DNA from: Cenococcum geophilum 1.58
Taxonomy: Eukaryota; Ascomycota; Dothideomycetes; Gloniales; Gloniaceae
Reading direction: 5' to 3'
NCBI GenBank assembly: GCA_001692895.1
Contig: KV748251.1
Location: 62,001-126,000 of the forward strand
DNA: 64,000 nt
Shown: positions 28,439-40,500 of the stretch, one piece after another
How the letters are laid out: the number at the start of each line of letters is the position of its first letter
How positions within the stretch are numbered: the first letter of the stretch is position 1
Notes under the pieces: model-generated
Database searches by the model: none
What the model was told of the DNA's origin: nothing
What the model saw: the letters and a program-made list of their open reading frames with translations, nothing else
Translations under genes and position numbers: made by a program

Positions 28439-28859
28439 TATAACGGAGCTTTGTAGTAGGAACTACGGTAAACTTATTAATAGGCTAGGTATATAGGTAT
28501 TGCAAATAAGTTAATAACGTAATAATAACTGGTGGAGTAGTTACCTAATAGATTAACTCTAATTGTATTTTAAGAATTACTATAAGGAAGGAACTATCTA
28601 GGTAGGGACTAAGGGTCCTTAAATACACAACCGTACTCCTAAGAAAGTCGTTGCTCTATCTGCTCTGTCTACTCTATTTACTTTATTATAGATCTCGCAG
28701 ATTATATAGATTATATAGATTATATCACGTAACTCTGCTTACTATTTCTTGTTATATAGTTTTACGGGTTCTATCCTAAACCGTGCTTATATTAACCAAC
28801 TAGCTTCTTCTAACTCCTCTCTAAGTAGTTATAATATTGTACTTAAAGCGTTCGTAACA
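28439..28859 (-). repeat. 5' LTR (element orientation) of family A copy 1
   Basis: A 421-bp partner of 8029-8449 with the same tandem-repeat core (about 28655-28730). It ends GTAACA and is followed by the target-site duplication CACCC. Confidence 0.9.
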
Positions 28860-30350
28860 CACCCTCTCCCTTATATTCCCTATAACCCTTATATCCCTAT
28901 ATAGTCTAGTAATATCGCATAGCGTCGCTTCTAGCCTATTAAGGCTTGGGATAGCTAGTCTAACCCCCTAGTATTAAAGGTAGGAAACGCTAAAAAGGTA
29001 CCTGCGCCCCCCTAGCTTATTGCCTATTGTTTTTATTTATATAACCTAGCGTATAGTTATTCCCGTAGCTGTTAAGCCCTTACCTTCTATCTCCTGTATT
29101 TAATGTAGTCTTCTTTCTCCTACGCCTTATATGTACTTCGGTGGCAGTTTACGCATTTTATTTAGTCTTAATTTAAGCAATATCTTATATCGTGGGGGCC
29201 TATATAGTGGCCGCAGCACACCTATACTGCGTATATGGATTAGGTGTGTCCCTATTATACGCAGCAATAGTATTATTTTAGGCGGAGTCTATAGTTATAG
29301 AGCCTTATATTATATATAAGGCTATTTATAATAATACCTTTTTAGATAAGAAGTTTTTATATTCTTAGTATATATATACTGATAATAAGGGAGCTATGCG
29401 TTTAACTAGTGCCTCCCTAGTAAATCTCTAGCGACCCTTATATTCTTTTATTATTCTTATTATATACTTAGTTTACATTTTCCTATTATAGCTATTGGAT
29501 TTAGGTAATCTTAAGTCCTAGTATAAGGTGTTCCGTTTATTTTACTATCTTATATATAGTTACTATATTATCCGCCTAGCGTCCCTTTTCTACCTTAAGG
29601 CTTAAGGGAACCGCTAAGACTTTAACTAGGTAATCTTTATAGAGCACTTTTATGCTAATACGTTCTCCTAGCCTGTCCTCTACCCTTACAGCTCGTTCCT
29701 TTACCTATTAGTCCCTTAGGGTAACTCTAATATCTCCGCTCCTAAGGTGTTAGACTATAACAGCGTTATAGACCTCTTTATAAATCTTTATAAGGACTTC
29801 TGTTTCTAATTATCCCCTAAGCCCCTCTGCTTTTTCTATATTTGGTTATATTATAATTATATACCCGGATATTATCTTTAGGGGGGTAGGTTCCCTATAT
29901 TATAGAAGCGCAGCTATAGCGGCCTAGGTACAGTTTACCGGTAAGGAAGGGTTTTATTTATTTTTAATTTTACTTAGCCGTTAAAGGATTTAATTAAGGG
30001 TTTGCTAGAGGGGCGCCTAAGATTCGCTGAACTGGCGGAGCTATTCTACTAGCTGTATTAGTTCGTTATAGCTAACGGTTACTCCCCTATAACTACGGAT
30101 ACTAGACGCGTCTAATAGGCTTTATATTTTATTAGATACCTTCTTAATAGAGGCCTTTCCGCTTTATAGTATAGTATTCGCCCGTTTTTATTATAGAGGG
30201 CTATTACTAGGCGTGGTTCTAGTGGACGCGCGCGAGTGCAAACCACCGTCGTTTAACGTATGCCTCCCCTACGATGCGTATATCTTAGGGGGATTCTCTA
30301 GGTGTTTTTTTAGGGTTCTTTTGGTTGGTTTTAGTCTTTTTTAGGCTAGG
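28860..30350 (-). mobile_element. Tad1-like LINE, 5'-ward half (ORF1)
   Basis: Read on the minus strand this is ORF1 of the LINE whose other half is 6174-8028. A cluster of Cys/His knuckles lies near 29090-29260 (for example CCGHYIGPHDIRYC and CVNCHRS). Upstream, at about 29480-29960, is a hydrophilic region rich in basic and acidic residues (for example VYNAVI and GDIRVTLRD), typical of Tad1-type RNA-binding ORF1 proteins. The first residues, rich in Lys, Pro and Gln, lie near 30300-30345, so little of ORF1 seems missing at this end. It continues at 8028 after removal of family A copy 1 and its target-site duplication. It is RIP-mutated. The exact 5' boundary with copia X (30340-30366) cannot be fixed. 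Confidence 0.7.
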
Positions 30351-30492
30351 TACAGCAAGAGCTCCAATGGGCGGTAACCTAGAAATATAGAATAAAGACA
30401 TTAACCCTATAACTGCTAAGTAATAGGACCTAAACGGATTCCTATTACACTATATAGTATACTATAAAGATAGTGAATATAATAATACTATA
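30351..30492 (+). mobile_element. Ty1/copia fossil X, piece 1 (gag start)
   Basis: The gag reading starts with an ATG at 30367 and runs to the insertion point of element E at 30492. It continues at 40501 after the duplicated CTATA. No 5' LTR or leader is visible upstream, where the LINE begins instead. Element X totals about 5.4 kb over its four pieces, a normal size for copia. Confidence 0.65.
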
Positions 30493-30719
30493 TGTCGGTA
30501 TCACCTAGGGGGTACTATAATTATAATAAGTAGTTCTAGTTCTTGGTTTATTCGTGTCTATCCTCGTCTACTAAAAGAGAGAGAAAGGGGTAGTAAAGGT
30601 CGGGCTATCTATTAGGCCGTAGGTAGTTAGATAACCTACACTACGCATATAGCCCCTACCGCATACACTCTACGCCATTTATCTAATAATAATATTTATA
30701 ACCTCTACTCGTATAGACA
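30493..30719. repeat. Left LTR of element E
   Basis: A 227-bp LTR from TGTCGGTATC to TATAGACA, preceded by the target-site duplication CTATA. It is about 93% identical to the right LTR. Confidence 0.92.
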
Positions 30720-30818
30720 CTGGCGATATTTATAAAAAGAAAAGAAGGTAAGAAAGTATAAAGGAGAAGTATATAGGTTAACGGGTGCTTAGGGCAGTAA
30801 TCGCGGATGTTTTAGGTA

Positions 30819-30902
30819 TTGCGAATATTATAGATATTGCAGACGTTGCGGATATCGTTACGGATATTGCGGATATCGTGAACATTGCGGATATTGCGGT
30901 GG
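30819..30902. repeat. 9-bp minisatellite in element E
   Basis: Eight or nine degenerate copies of a unit close to GCGGATATT / GCGGATATC in tandem. The period is a multiple of three, so it would encode a short amino-acid repeat (Asn-Ile-Arg-like on the minus strand). It lies just inside the left LTR of E. Confidence 0.75.
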
Positions 30903-31363
30903 AAATAGGTAGGCGCGTATAAGGTATTACTAAGGTGTCCTATAATAGAGCGTAGTTAAAGTTAAAACTAAAGGTATGGCGGCTTTAGAAGGTATAAAAG
31001 TTGTTATAGACTATAGGGGAAAATAGGTGGAAGGGCTAATAACTAAGTATTGTATAAGGTTGTTCCTCCTCCTAGGTCTAGTTACTATTGTTAGGTAAAT
31101 TATAATAGGGTATACTGTTGTCGGCTAGGTTACCTAGGGTCGTACTCCTACTACTAGGCAGGCTGCTAAAAGTTATACTGTTGCTAGGCAGGTTACTAGG
31201 GTATAAGTATAACGGGTATTTAAGGGTAGTGCTGCTATTAAGTAGCAGTTAGTGCGGCTTACTAGGGTATAAATGCAATAGGTAGTTAAGGTATTACAGG
31301 GGTATTTGTAGAGGGAGCTATAACATTTATTAAGGGAACCGTAACGTTTATAAAGGGAACTGC

Positions 31364-31788
31364 TATTATGGACGCTTTAAGTACAATGCTACGACTACTT
31401 AGAGAGGAGTCGGAAGAAGCTAGTTGGTTAATATAAGCACGGTCTAGGATGGAACCCGTGGAACTATGTAACGAGGAATGGTAACCGAGGTTATATAATG
31501 TGCTACGTATTAAATAAGAGGAATGAGAGGAACTTATATACCTTATGTATAAGACGTATATTACGTATAAGAAGGATTTTATAAAAGTACAGTTGTGTAT
31601 TTAAGGACCCTTAATCCCTACCTAGATAGTTCCTTCCTTGTAGTAATTCTTAGAATATAATTAGAGTTAATCTATTAGGCAACCACTCCACCAGTTATTA
31701 TTACGTTGTTGACTTTTATACTTGTATTTCCTATACACCTAGCCTATTAACGAACCTATTATAGTTCTTACTACAAGGTTCCGTTACA
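31364..31788 (+). repeat. 5' LTR of family A copy 2
   Basis: A 425-bp LTR starting TATTATGGACGC (ancestrally TGTTACGGACGC) and ending CCGTTACA. It is preceded by ACTGC. Confidence 0.92.
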
Positions 31789-34700
31789 CAATCACTACCT
31801 AGTTATGGTATTAATATAAGAAGTCGAATAACATGCCACCAAAAGCAGCCACCATAACGCCATTAACGGCAGCAACTACTTTAAGGATAGGAGGTGACAC
31901 TAGTATAGCGGATACTAACTTATAGTAACCTGTAACGGTCGGACAGCTATAGGAAATAGTTAACTAGCTAATAGCTAATAATACAGTGTTAGAAGAAAGA
32001 CTTAATGGGATAGGAGCAGCAAAGATTAAGCTACTATTAATTAAGAGATTTATAGGAGAGAGGTTAAAGCTTAAAGGATTCCTTATATAGATGTACTTTA
32101 AGGTCTCATAAGAGGGAGTAAAGTTACCTATACCTATAGATCGGATAGCCTATATAGGACTATTCTTATTAAGAAAAGCACTTAAGTAGTTTAAATCTTA
32201 CCTTACGGAGATATAGGCAAACGGAATGACGACCACTAACTAAGACGTGCGATTTATATTCTTAAGTTAGGAAGGATTCGCAGAATAACTAACGTAGATA
32301 TTTAGAGACCTAGAAGAAACAACTATAGCGGAAAGAAAACTCTAGAACCTCGTATAACAAACTTTAGTAATTAAGTATATAATATAGTTTTAGACACTAG
32401 TAATATAAGTAAAGTGGAATAATAGGGCGCTTATGGCATAGTATAAATAGGGACTTAAGGCTAAAGTCTAGGACGTAATTATCCTAATAGAAGATACGGA
32501 CACCCTAAGGGATCTAATAGATTAGGCGATTAAGATTAATAATTAAATCTACTAAAGGGAATAGGCTAAGAGAGGCTAGGATAGAGTTCTACAGTTATAT
32601 AAGGCGTAGAGTACGCAACAATAAAAGCCAAGTTAGAAACTATAGTATGGCGCAGAGCTAATAGACCTAAGTAGTACTAAAAAAGCCTATAAGAGATAGA
32701 GCAAACTATGGAAACCTAAAGGATAAGGATTAAGTAATTAAAAGTCTAAGGAGTAGAGGCTAAATTAAGGATCTTAATAGCAGAAGATATTTAGGCGGAC
32801 TCTATAATAAGAGAAATAGTTTAAAGAAGGAGCTTATATAAATTGCGGAAAATAGGGTTATTACATTAAAGACTATAAAAGTGGGTAGAGTCACTATATA
32901 ATAAAAGGCATAAGACTAGCAGACAATATATATGTACAAAGGGATAATAATATACTGCGAGGAACAAAAGAGTATTTAATTAGAAGTTTTGCGTTTTGTT
33001 ATAATAATACATACTAAATTTATAAGGACGCTAAGTATAGCGTAAGCTATTAGCTATAAGAGCTAGCACCTATAGGATATAGAGGAACTAACGAACTAGT
33101 TCGCAGATCGGACATTAAGGACGATAAATTTAACCTAGGCGAAATATTCCGTAACGATAAGGCAACAAGGGCCGCTTACTAGGAGTAAGCAGACCTTAAA
33201 GATGTTATACTAAAGGTAGAGGATAATTCTATTATAAAATAAGGAATATTAGTAGGGATCGAAACCCCACTAGATATAATGTCTATCGCTTTATAAGACG
33301 TAAGAGAAGTAGGATAGCGAACTACTTCGGCACTTAATAAAGGTAAAAGGCTAAAGGCTTAAGATTCTTATAGCGAGATAAGAGATAACCAAGATTCTTA
33401 AGACGAGATAAGGCAAGCTTAAGGACCTATAACGGACGATAACCGATAGAGTAGAGTAGTAGCTTAGTTTAAAGATATACAAATAAGCTTAGGACAAGAA
33501 TTCCTAACGGTATAAGATTCTTAAGACGAGATAAGTGAGATTTAAGACTCTTAAGATAAGATAAGAATACTAAGTAAGCCTAGTTAGACTAAGGCTGGAG
33601 CTAAGCTTAAGTCAGAAGTAAGCTTGGGATTAAAGAACCTAAAGGGTCAAGAATTCGGAGTGTAAATTAGGACACCTATAGACCAGAGGTAAGGAGCTTC
33701 TTTATAGATTAGAGAATCTGCGGCATAAACAGCAATTAGACTAGGAGATAGATATATAGACCTAGAGGATTTACTAGTTAAATGAAGTGTTTAGACTAAA
33801 GATTAAAAAATTAATACTAGGATTAAGAAGTAAGATAACTTTAAGGATTAGAGTATAAGGCGTAAACCAAAAGAAACCATAGAAGAGTTTAGGTAAAGAA
33901 TTATCGCATAGTAAGAACAGAAACTAGATAAGAAATCTAGCACATTGGGACGTATAAAGGACAGAGCACTAGTATAAAGAATTACCAATAGGCCAAAAGT
34001 AGGCATACTAAGAGCTAAGTGGCTTACTGAACTAGAACAAGAAGAGGATCTAGGGATCCCTATTAGGTTTAAAGAACGATATACTAAAGGCTGTTACAAC
34101 GTAGTAATAAAGAGATATTTCCTTACGGACAGACCGTATATACTTTAGTAGCTATATTAAAAGTAGTATAGGCAACGACGTAATAATAAGTGGGAAGATT
34201 TCTATATATAGTTGGATGAAAAAGTTATCTAAGACCACCCGATTATAGAGAAGGCTATAACGCATATTAAAGGAGCCTTAATTATAACGTTAAAGGATCT
34301 AGAGGAACGTTTAGAGGACTAGAGAAGTAAGAGGCGCATCTCAGTACCTGCGAATAAAGTTATAACGTTTAGATTAGCATAATAAAGGTTTAAACTTAAG
34401 GATAAAGACGAGCTAAGAGTTGACCTAAAGCACCTAGCATACTATACGTTATTATAGATTGCGTGCGTGGACGATATATACGAAATGCATAAAAATCCGA
34501 AAGAAAAGAATCGGAAATACCCTATAAGGATATACTAGATAATGGACGAGTAATAGTATAGAAATGCTAAATATATATATGGATGGCATCTAATAGAAAT
34601 CTAAGAGGAAGGAAGTTTAGTACTTTAACTAGGAAGATTCCTTACGGAAGAATACTTAGACGGACAATAGTGGTGGGAATACCTAGAAAATACGTATCTA

Positions 34701-37700
34701 TAGTATATTAAAGATAAAAAGCAAACTAGGTATTAGCTAAAGAGCAAGCTAAGTACACTAGGATTAAGTAACTAACAGTTAGGAAAAGTAGAGGCCTATA
34801 GGACCAGAGGGAGCCAGTAGTAGAGCCTTAGACCCTTAAAGGAATTCAAGGACGACACCTAAATTTATAAATTAATTGGCAAGATTAGCAGTTTAAAGCG
34901 CTAATAGATAGTAGAGTAACGCGAAACCATATCTCATTAGCAGCAGTTAAGAGAATGGGGCTACCTTATAAACAAAAGGAGCAACTTTACCTATTAGTTA
35001 CAATTTTAGGAGATCTAATAACCTATAGAGGAGGGATTATTAGTCTTAAAACAGGACCTATTTAGATAACTATTAAAGGAAGACAAATTAAGATGTCTTT
35101 TAATATCCTACCATTGGGACGGGATAAGGCAGTATTAGGTATACCTTAGTTATAGGAATACAATCTAAAAATCGATTGGATTATAGGTTAGGTTAATATT
35201 AGAGATACTTAACGCCGTAAGATATAACAATAAGCCAAGTTAGTATAGTATTAAGTAGGAGCAACCTATAAAGAAATAGAAAAAGGACTAAGTTATATAT
35301 TAAAGAGATACCATAAGTACGGTAAGAAACTATAGTTACTAGAAAGTAAGAAGCTGTTAGAATATATAGTATGGGACTATAAAATAGAGTTAGAACCAGG
35401 AATAAGTCTAAAGTTCTTTCTAATTTATAAGCTTACCGAAGAAGAGGGTAGAGCGTTAAAAGAGTTTATTTAGGAAAATCTATAAAAGGGATATATTAGA
35501 CCATCGTAGTTATTAGCGGGTTATCTAGTACTATTCGTACTAAAGAAGAATGGTAAACTAAGGCTGTGTATTAACTATAGACAGTTAAATAGCATTACTA
35601 GGAAGGATAGGTATCCTTTACCCTTAATTAGCGAAATCTAAGACAGGATAGGCAATGCGTAAATCTTCACGAAGATAGATCTAAGATAGGCGTACTATTA
35701 GATTAGGATTAAGGAAGGCAATGAATAGAAGGCAGCCTTTAGGTTAAAGAAAGGACTATACAAACTATTAGTTATATAATTTGGGCTTATAAACGCACTA
35801 GTAACGTTCTAAAAGCGTATTAACAATATATTAGGAGAATACTTAGATGAATTTGTTATAGTATATCTCAACAATATTATTATCTACTTAATAACTAAGG
35901 AAGAATATGGGGAATACGTTAAATGGGTCTTAAAGAGACTATAAGAAGAACAGATGCTAGTAGCAATTAAGAAATGCGAGTTCTTTACTAGGAAGACCGA
36001 TTTCGTTAGATTTATTATTAAACTAGGCTAACTTAGCATAGATCTAAAGAAGATTGAGGCTATAGTAAATTGGTAGGAACTAGAGAACGTTATACAGTTA
36101 AGATTGTTCCTAGGGTTTTGCAATTACTGCAGAAGGTTTATAGCGTAATAGTTAAAGGATATTAAGCCATTTACACGGTTAATAAGGAAAGAAGAACTAT
36201 GGGTATAAGGAAAGGAGTAAAGAGAACTCTTTAAGAAAGTTAAAGAGTTGTTTACCTAGGAGCCAGTTCTTAAGATCTATTAACTAGGACTAGAGACGGT
36301 TATAGAAATAGATGCATTAGACTATATACTAGGGGCGTGCTTTATATAAAGGTATTAAGATGGATAGCACCTAGTGGTATATTATAGTTGGAAGATGATA
36401 CTACTGGAGTTAAACTATAACATCTATAATAAAGAGTTGTTAGGTATAGTTATAGCATTAAAGGAATGGAGAGCATTCTTATAAGGTATAGAGAAACCAT
36501 TTATGGTTAAGACGGATTATAAGAACTTAATAGGATTCCTAATAACGAAGGAACTTAACTGAAGATAGGTTAGATAGGCAGAGATGCTTACGGAATACCA
36601 TTTTGAGATTTAGTATACTAAAGGTATAGATAATACGCGGGCAGATGCTCTGAGCCGTAAAGCTAAACTATAAAACGAGGAAAAGCTATTAGGGGCTTTA
36701 TTGCGAAAAGATACAGACGGGTTAATTAGGTACAATTATCCGAAAATTATAGCAACTTAAGAAGACAACGAACTAGAGAAAGTCTACAAGACACTAGAAA
36801 GCTTTTAGGTATAAAGAATTCTAAAAGCATAGCTAGAAGATCTACAGACGGATATATATAAGAATTGAGAAATAAAGTACATCCTAAGAAGTATAGTAGA
36901 GTAGTTTATGGAGGACTTCTATAAGGGACTAACCTAAGGACATAATGGAGCTACGGGCTTAGTGTTGAGACTCCAGGAGGAGTACGTTATTAATAGAATC
37001 TAGAGGATAGCTAGAAGGGTTATAAAGGAATATTTAGATTGCTAAAGGAATAAACTAATAAGGTATAAGCTATATAGAGGGCTACAACCTATTAAAATAC
37101 TAGAGAGACTATAGGAGGTTATATTATAGGACTTTATTATTAAGTTGCCAAAATTAAAAAACCCTATCACCGGACAAGATTACGACGCGATCTTAGTAAT
37201 AGTAGACAAGCTTATAAAGTGGGGATACTTTATAGCATGTATAGAAGAAATCTTAGTAAAAGATGTCGCTAGAATCTATATTAAAGAAGTGTTTATAAGA
37301 TATAGAGTACTAAGTAAAATTATATCGGATAGAGATCTAAGATTTGTAGCAGTATTTTAGGAAGTGTTCTTAGCGGAGCAAGGAGTTTAAGCAGCAACTT
37401 CTACCGCATATTATCCGCAGACAGACGGTTAAATAGAATGATTGAATTAGACGCTAGAATAGTATTTAAGACATTATATCAATCATATATAGAATAATTA
37501 GGTATTACTATTACTAGTTATACAGTTTACATATAATATAATACCTTAAGAAGGAATAGGCATATTACTATTTAAGGCAAATTATGGATACGAGCTAAGA
37601 ACATTATTGTTACTATAGTAAGTAAAGAAAACGAGTAGTACAGCCAAAGAGAGAATGAAGACATTAATGAATCTTTATATAGACCTTATGGAATTAGTAA

Positions 37701-38889
37701 AGAAAGTATAAGAGAGAATAAAAAAGTACTATAATGCTAAGAGATCTAAGGGACTAGATCTTAAGGAGGGAGATAAAGTATGGCTACTATATAAAAATTT
37801 CAAGAGTTGACGACTAAGCAAGAAATTAGACTATGTTAAACTAGGACCTTTTAAAATTACATAGAGGATTTTACTAGTTACGTTTAAGTTAAACCTATCA
37901 GCCAAAATAAAGATCTACCCTATATAGTATATTGTAATGCTAGAGCCAGTATATAGAAATATTAAGCCACTAGTTTATAAAGTAGACACGTATAGAGGAC
38001 AAAAAGAAGACGAATAGTAAGTATTGAAGATTGTTAATTATAAGGACATTGATGACGAAATATAGTACGAGGTTAAGTGGATAGGCTACACTAAGACTAC
38101 CTGGGAGCTACTAGAGAATTTAAAGAACGCTATAGGAAAGGTATAGGAGTATTAAAAGAGATTAGGTTAGGCAGTATTAATAAAGAAGGATCGCTAAAGA
38201 ATAAGTCACCTAAGGGGGACCTAAGAAGAGCAGTTGCCGAACTACTCGGATCTGTTTCCTTCTCTATTAAAAGAGAATCCGTTCTTTTATTACCTAGTTC
38301 CTATAGACCTTATTCTATAAGTTTTTACTCCTTAGAATAAACCTTCTTATAAACCTTCTTAAGACGAAGCAGATAAGTAGACGCCGCAATTCGAGTATCT
38401 AGGGCCTTCTGTTCCGCGTCATGAGAACGTTCTAACTTAGTAAGGGCTTATGATAGTTTACTATCTAGCTAAGTAGCAGCAGATTAAATACAAAACCCTA
38501 AAACAAATTAATTAGGGAACTAGACGACTATTAAGAGTAATAGGTCGCGTATATTTAGTATTAAAAGTAGAGCGAACGTTATAGGATAACCGAATATTTG
38601 CTTTAGTGCACTCTAAACAAGAGGAAGGTTGCTAGGACGAAGGACTCGCCAACGCAATATAAACTAACCCCTCTTTTGAATAACGAGAATATAGAGACGG
38701 CATAATCTTACTAAGAGATAATATTGCAGCAATAGTGCGAGCACAACATTAGGCGTGTAAAGAAGAAATTACTTTAGGTATAATAAGCAATAATATTAAC
38801 TAAATTAATTAGACGGATATCACACCTCTAGTAAATAACTTAGAGATATTTTAAATCTTTAAGGATAAAAATAAAGAGGAGGGAGATAG

Positions 38890-39314
38890 TATTACGGACG
38901 CTTTAAGTATAATACTATAACTACTTAGAGAGGAGTTAGAAGAAGCTAGTTAGTTAATATAAGTACGGTCTAGGATGGAACCCATAGAACTATGTGACGA
39001 GGAATAGTAACTAAGGTTATATAATATGCTACGTATTAAATAAGAGGAATAAGAGGAACTTACGTACCTTATATATAAGACGTACATTACGTATAAGAAG
39101 GATTTTATAGGAGTACGGTTGTGTATTTAAGGACCCTTAGTCCCTACCTAGATAGTTCCTTCCTTATAGTAATTCTTAGAATACAATTAGAGTTAATCTA
39201 TTAGGCAACCACTCCACTAGTTGTTATTACGTTGTTGACTTTTATACTTGCATTTCCTACACACCTAGCCCATTGACGAACCCATCGTAGTTCTTGCTAC
39301 AAGGTTCCGTTACA
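38890..39314 (+). repeat. 3' LTR of family A copy 2
   Basis: A 425-bp partner of 31364-31788. It starts TATTACGGACGC after a purine-rich GGAGGGAGATAG and ends CCGTTACA, followed by ACTGC. Confidence 0.92.
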
Positions 39315-40273
39315 ACTGCAACGTTTATAAAGGGAGCCGTAACGTTTATAGGCGGAGTCGTAACGTTTATAGGTAAGGGAAGCTCGGCTATAGAAAAGTT
39401 ATTTAAGACGGCTAAAGCTGGGGTGGCAGATAACACTAGAGTTAATAGACGTAATTTAAGACGGCAGTTAATAATATATAAATTAAAAGGTCCTTTAGTA
39501 CTAATAAATAGTCTAATTTCTACATCTAACCATTCCGTACGGTCGTTCTCGTGGGCGACGTTGTATAGTACTTATAGTACTAATTTGCTCTTCTTATTAA
39601 AGACCCATACTCTATTACGTTGGAGTAGTTACTTAAGTCCCCTAAGTTTAGACCTATCGGCGTCTTTAAATATCTGCACCGTAAAATTATTAAAGTCCTC
39701 TTAGTATAATTCCCATAAGCTTTTATCCTTAAAGTTATACTTAGTATACTCTTTAATTTTAAAGTTAATATAGTTAGTAAGATCTTCTGCGGTGATCTTA
39801 TTGGTTAGGGTAATCCTATTACCCCAGTCCGGACGTTAAATTCCTATATCGGACATAATTAACTAGCGTAGATTATGGTATTCGTGGCTTGCAAAGGCCG
39901 TAAAAAGGGAGGAAATACGCTGGCGTTTAGGGCGTGCTGTTGACGTGATTTTCGACGTGGCAGATCTGTAAGGTAGCAAACAGTGTCAGGATTATAGGTA
40001 GGTAGGTGCCGTTAACGCTGCTAGGTTATAGGATGCTGCCGAAGCTGCTAGGTGTACTGGCTTAGTAAAGAGGTTATACTAGGTATTAATTTGCGTAATG
40101 GACGCAAACCAGACGAAGCCTTAGTAGGAGCCAGTTCTTTAAGTTCCCAGGGCCTTAGTAGAAAGGGTTCTCCTTAGCAAACGCGATATAATCGACGGGC
40201 CTTGGTAGAAGCGATCGCGTGTTATTTCTCTTCGTAATAACACCAGATTCTAATCTGTAATATTACTAATTAG

Positions 40274-40500
40274 TGTTAGTATTACCTAGGGGGTACTGTA
40301 ATTACAATAAGTAGTTCTAGTTCTTAGTTTATTCGTGTCTATCCTCGTCTACTAAAAGAGAGAGAAAGGGGTAGTAAAGGTCGGGCTATCTATTGGGCCG
40401 TAGGCAGTTAGGTAACCTACGCTACGCATACAGCCCCTACCGTATACGCTCTACGCCATTCATCTAATAACAATATTTATAACCTCTACTCGTATAGACA
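40274..40500. repeat. Right LTR of element E
   Basis: A 227-bp partner of 30493-30719, from TGTTAGTATT to TATAGACA. I count 15 differences, all transitions. It is followed by CTATA. Confidence 0.92.

Larger units (their letters stand above)
8029..28859 (-). mobile_element. Ty3/gypsy chromovirus fossil, family A copy 1, itself split by families B and C
   Basis: A minus-strand LTR retrotransposon of about 8 kb once two nested insertions are discounted. Its pieces are 8029-11197 (3' LTR, C-terminal extension, chromodomain, integrase, RNase H), 18113-21130 (reverse transcriptase, protease and the spacer after gag) and 27044-28859 (gag and 5' LTR). The flanks CATCC (8024-8028) and CACCC (28860-28864) are a 5-bp target-site duplication with one transition. 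It sits in ORF1 of the Tad1-like LINE. It is heavily RIP-degraded with dozens of breaks and clearly inactive. It is older than the B and C insertions it carries, and younger than the LINE. Confidence 0.92.
31364..39314 (+). mobile_element. Ty3/gypsy chromovirus fossil, family A copy 2, nested in element E
   Basis: A + strand LTR retrotransposon of 7,951 bp with the target-site duplication ACTGC on each side (31359-31363 and 39315-39319). Parts: LTR 31364-31788; gag from about 31832 with a zinc-knuckle remnant near 32838-32890; protease about 34890-35160; reverse transcriptase about 35400-36130; RNase H about 36290-36660; integrase about 36880-37560; chromodomain about 38020-38150; an unusual coding extension of about 700 bp after it; LTR 38890-39314. 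This uninterrupted copy and copy 3 define the family. RIP-degraded with dozens of breaks. Confidence 0.93.
31321..39386. repeat. 21-bp minisatellite of element E, split by family A copy 2
   Basis: Units close to GTAACGTTTATAAAGGGAAC occur twice before 31363 and three times from 39320 to 39386. Family A copy 2 inserted inside one unit. On the minus strand each unit encodes seven residues of the type Pro-x-Ile-Asn-Val-Thr-Ala. The range spans the insertion; only about 31321-31363 and 39315-39386 are repeat. Confidence 0.8.
30493..40500 (-). mobile_element. LTR element E of unknown type, carrying family A copy 2
   Basis: A 227-bp LTR pair (30493-30719 and 40274-40500) flanked by the duplication CTATA (30488-30492 and 40501-40505). 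Without the nested family A copy it is only about 2.05 kb. Its interior shows no reverse transcriptase, integrase or protease on either strand. The clearest coding signal is on the minus strand between about 39,990 and 39,300: a hydrophilic, gag-like reading that I do not recognise, followed by Pro-Ile-Asn-Val-Thr repeats encoded by a 21-bp minisatellite. It looks non-autonomous (LARD- or TRIM-like), mobilised by another element. RIP-degraded with many breaks. Orientation is inferred from the coding signal only; primer site and polypurine tract are unclear. Confidence 0.75.

Noticed and set aside
29131-30350. A plus-strand gene or recombinase-like element
   Set aside because: The plus strand has an open frame near 29131-29319, but the minus strand shows Cys/His knuckles and an ORF1 layout continuous with the LINE at 6174-8028, which explains the stretch better.
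30819-30902. A CRISPR-like array
   Set aside because: The units are 9 bp, directly abutting and degenerate, with no spacers; the host is eukaryotic.
37145-37360. 71-codon plus-strand open frame
   Set aside because: It is a short surviving part of the integrase of family A copy 2, not an independent gene, and is covered by that element.
39294-39704. 136-codon plus-strand open frame
   Set aside because: It starts in the 3' LTR of family A copy 2 and crosses into element E, so it is a chance fusion; the minus strand there carries the better coding signal.
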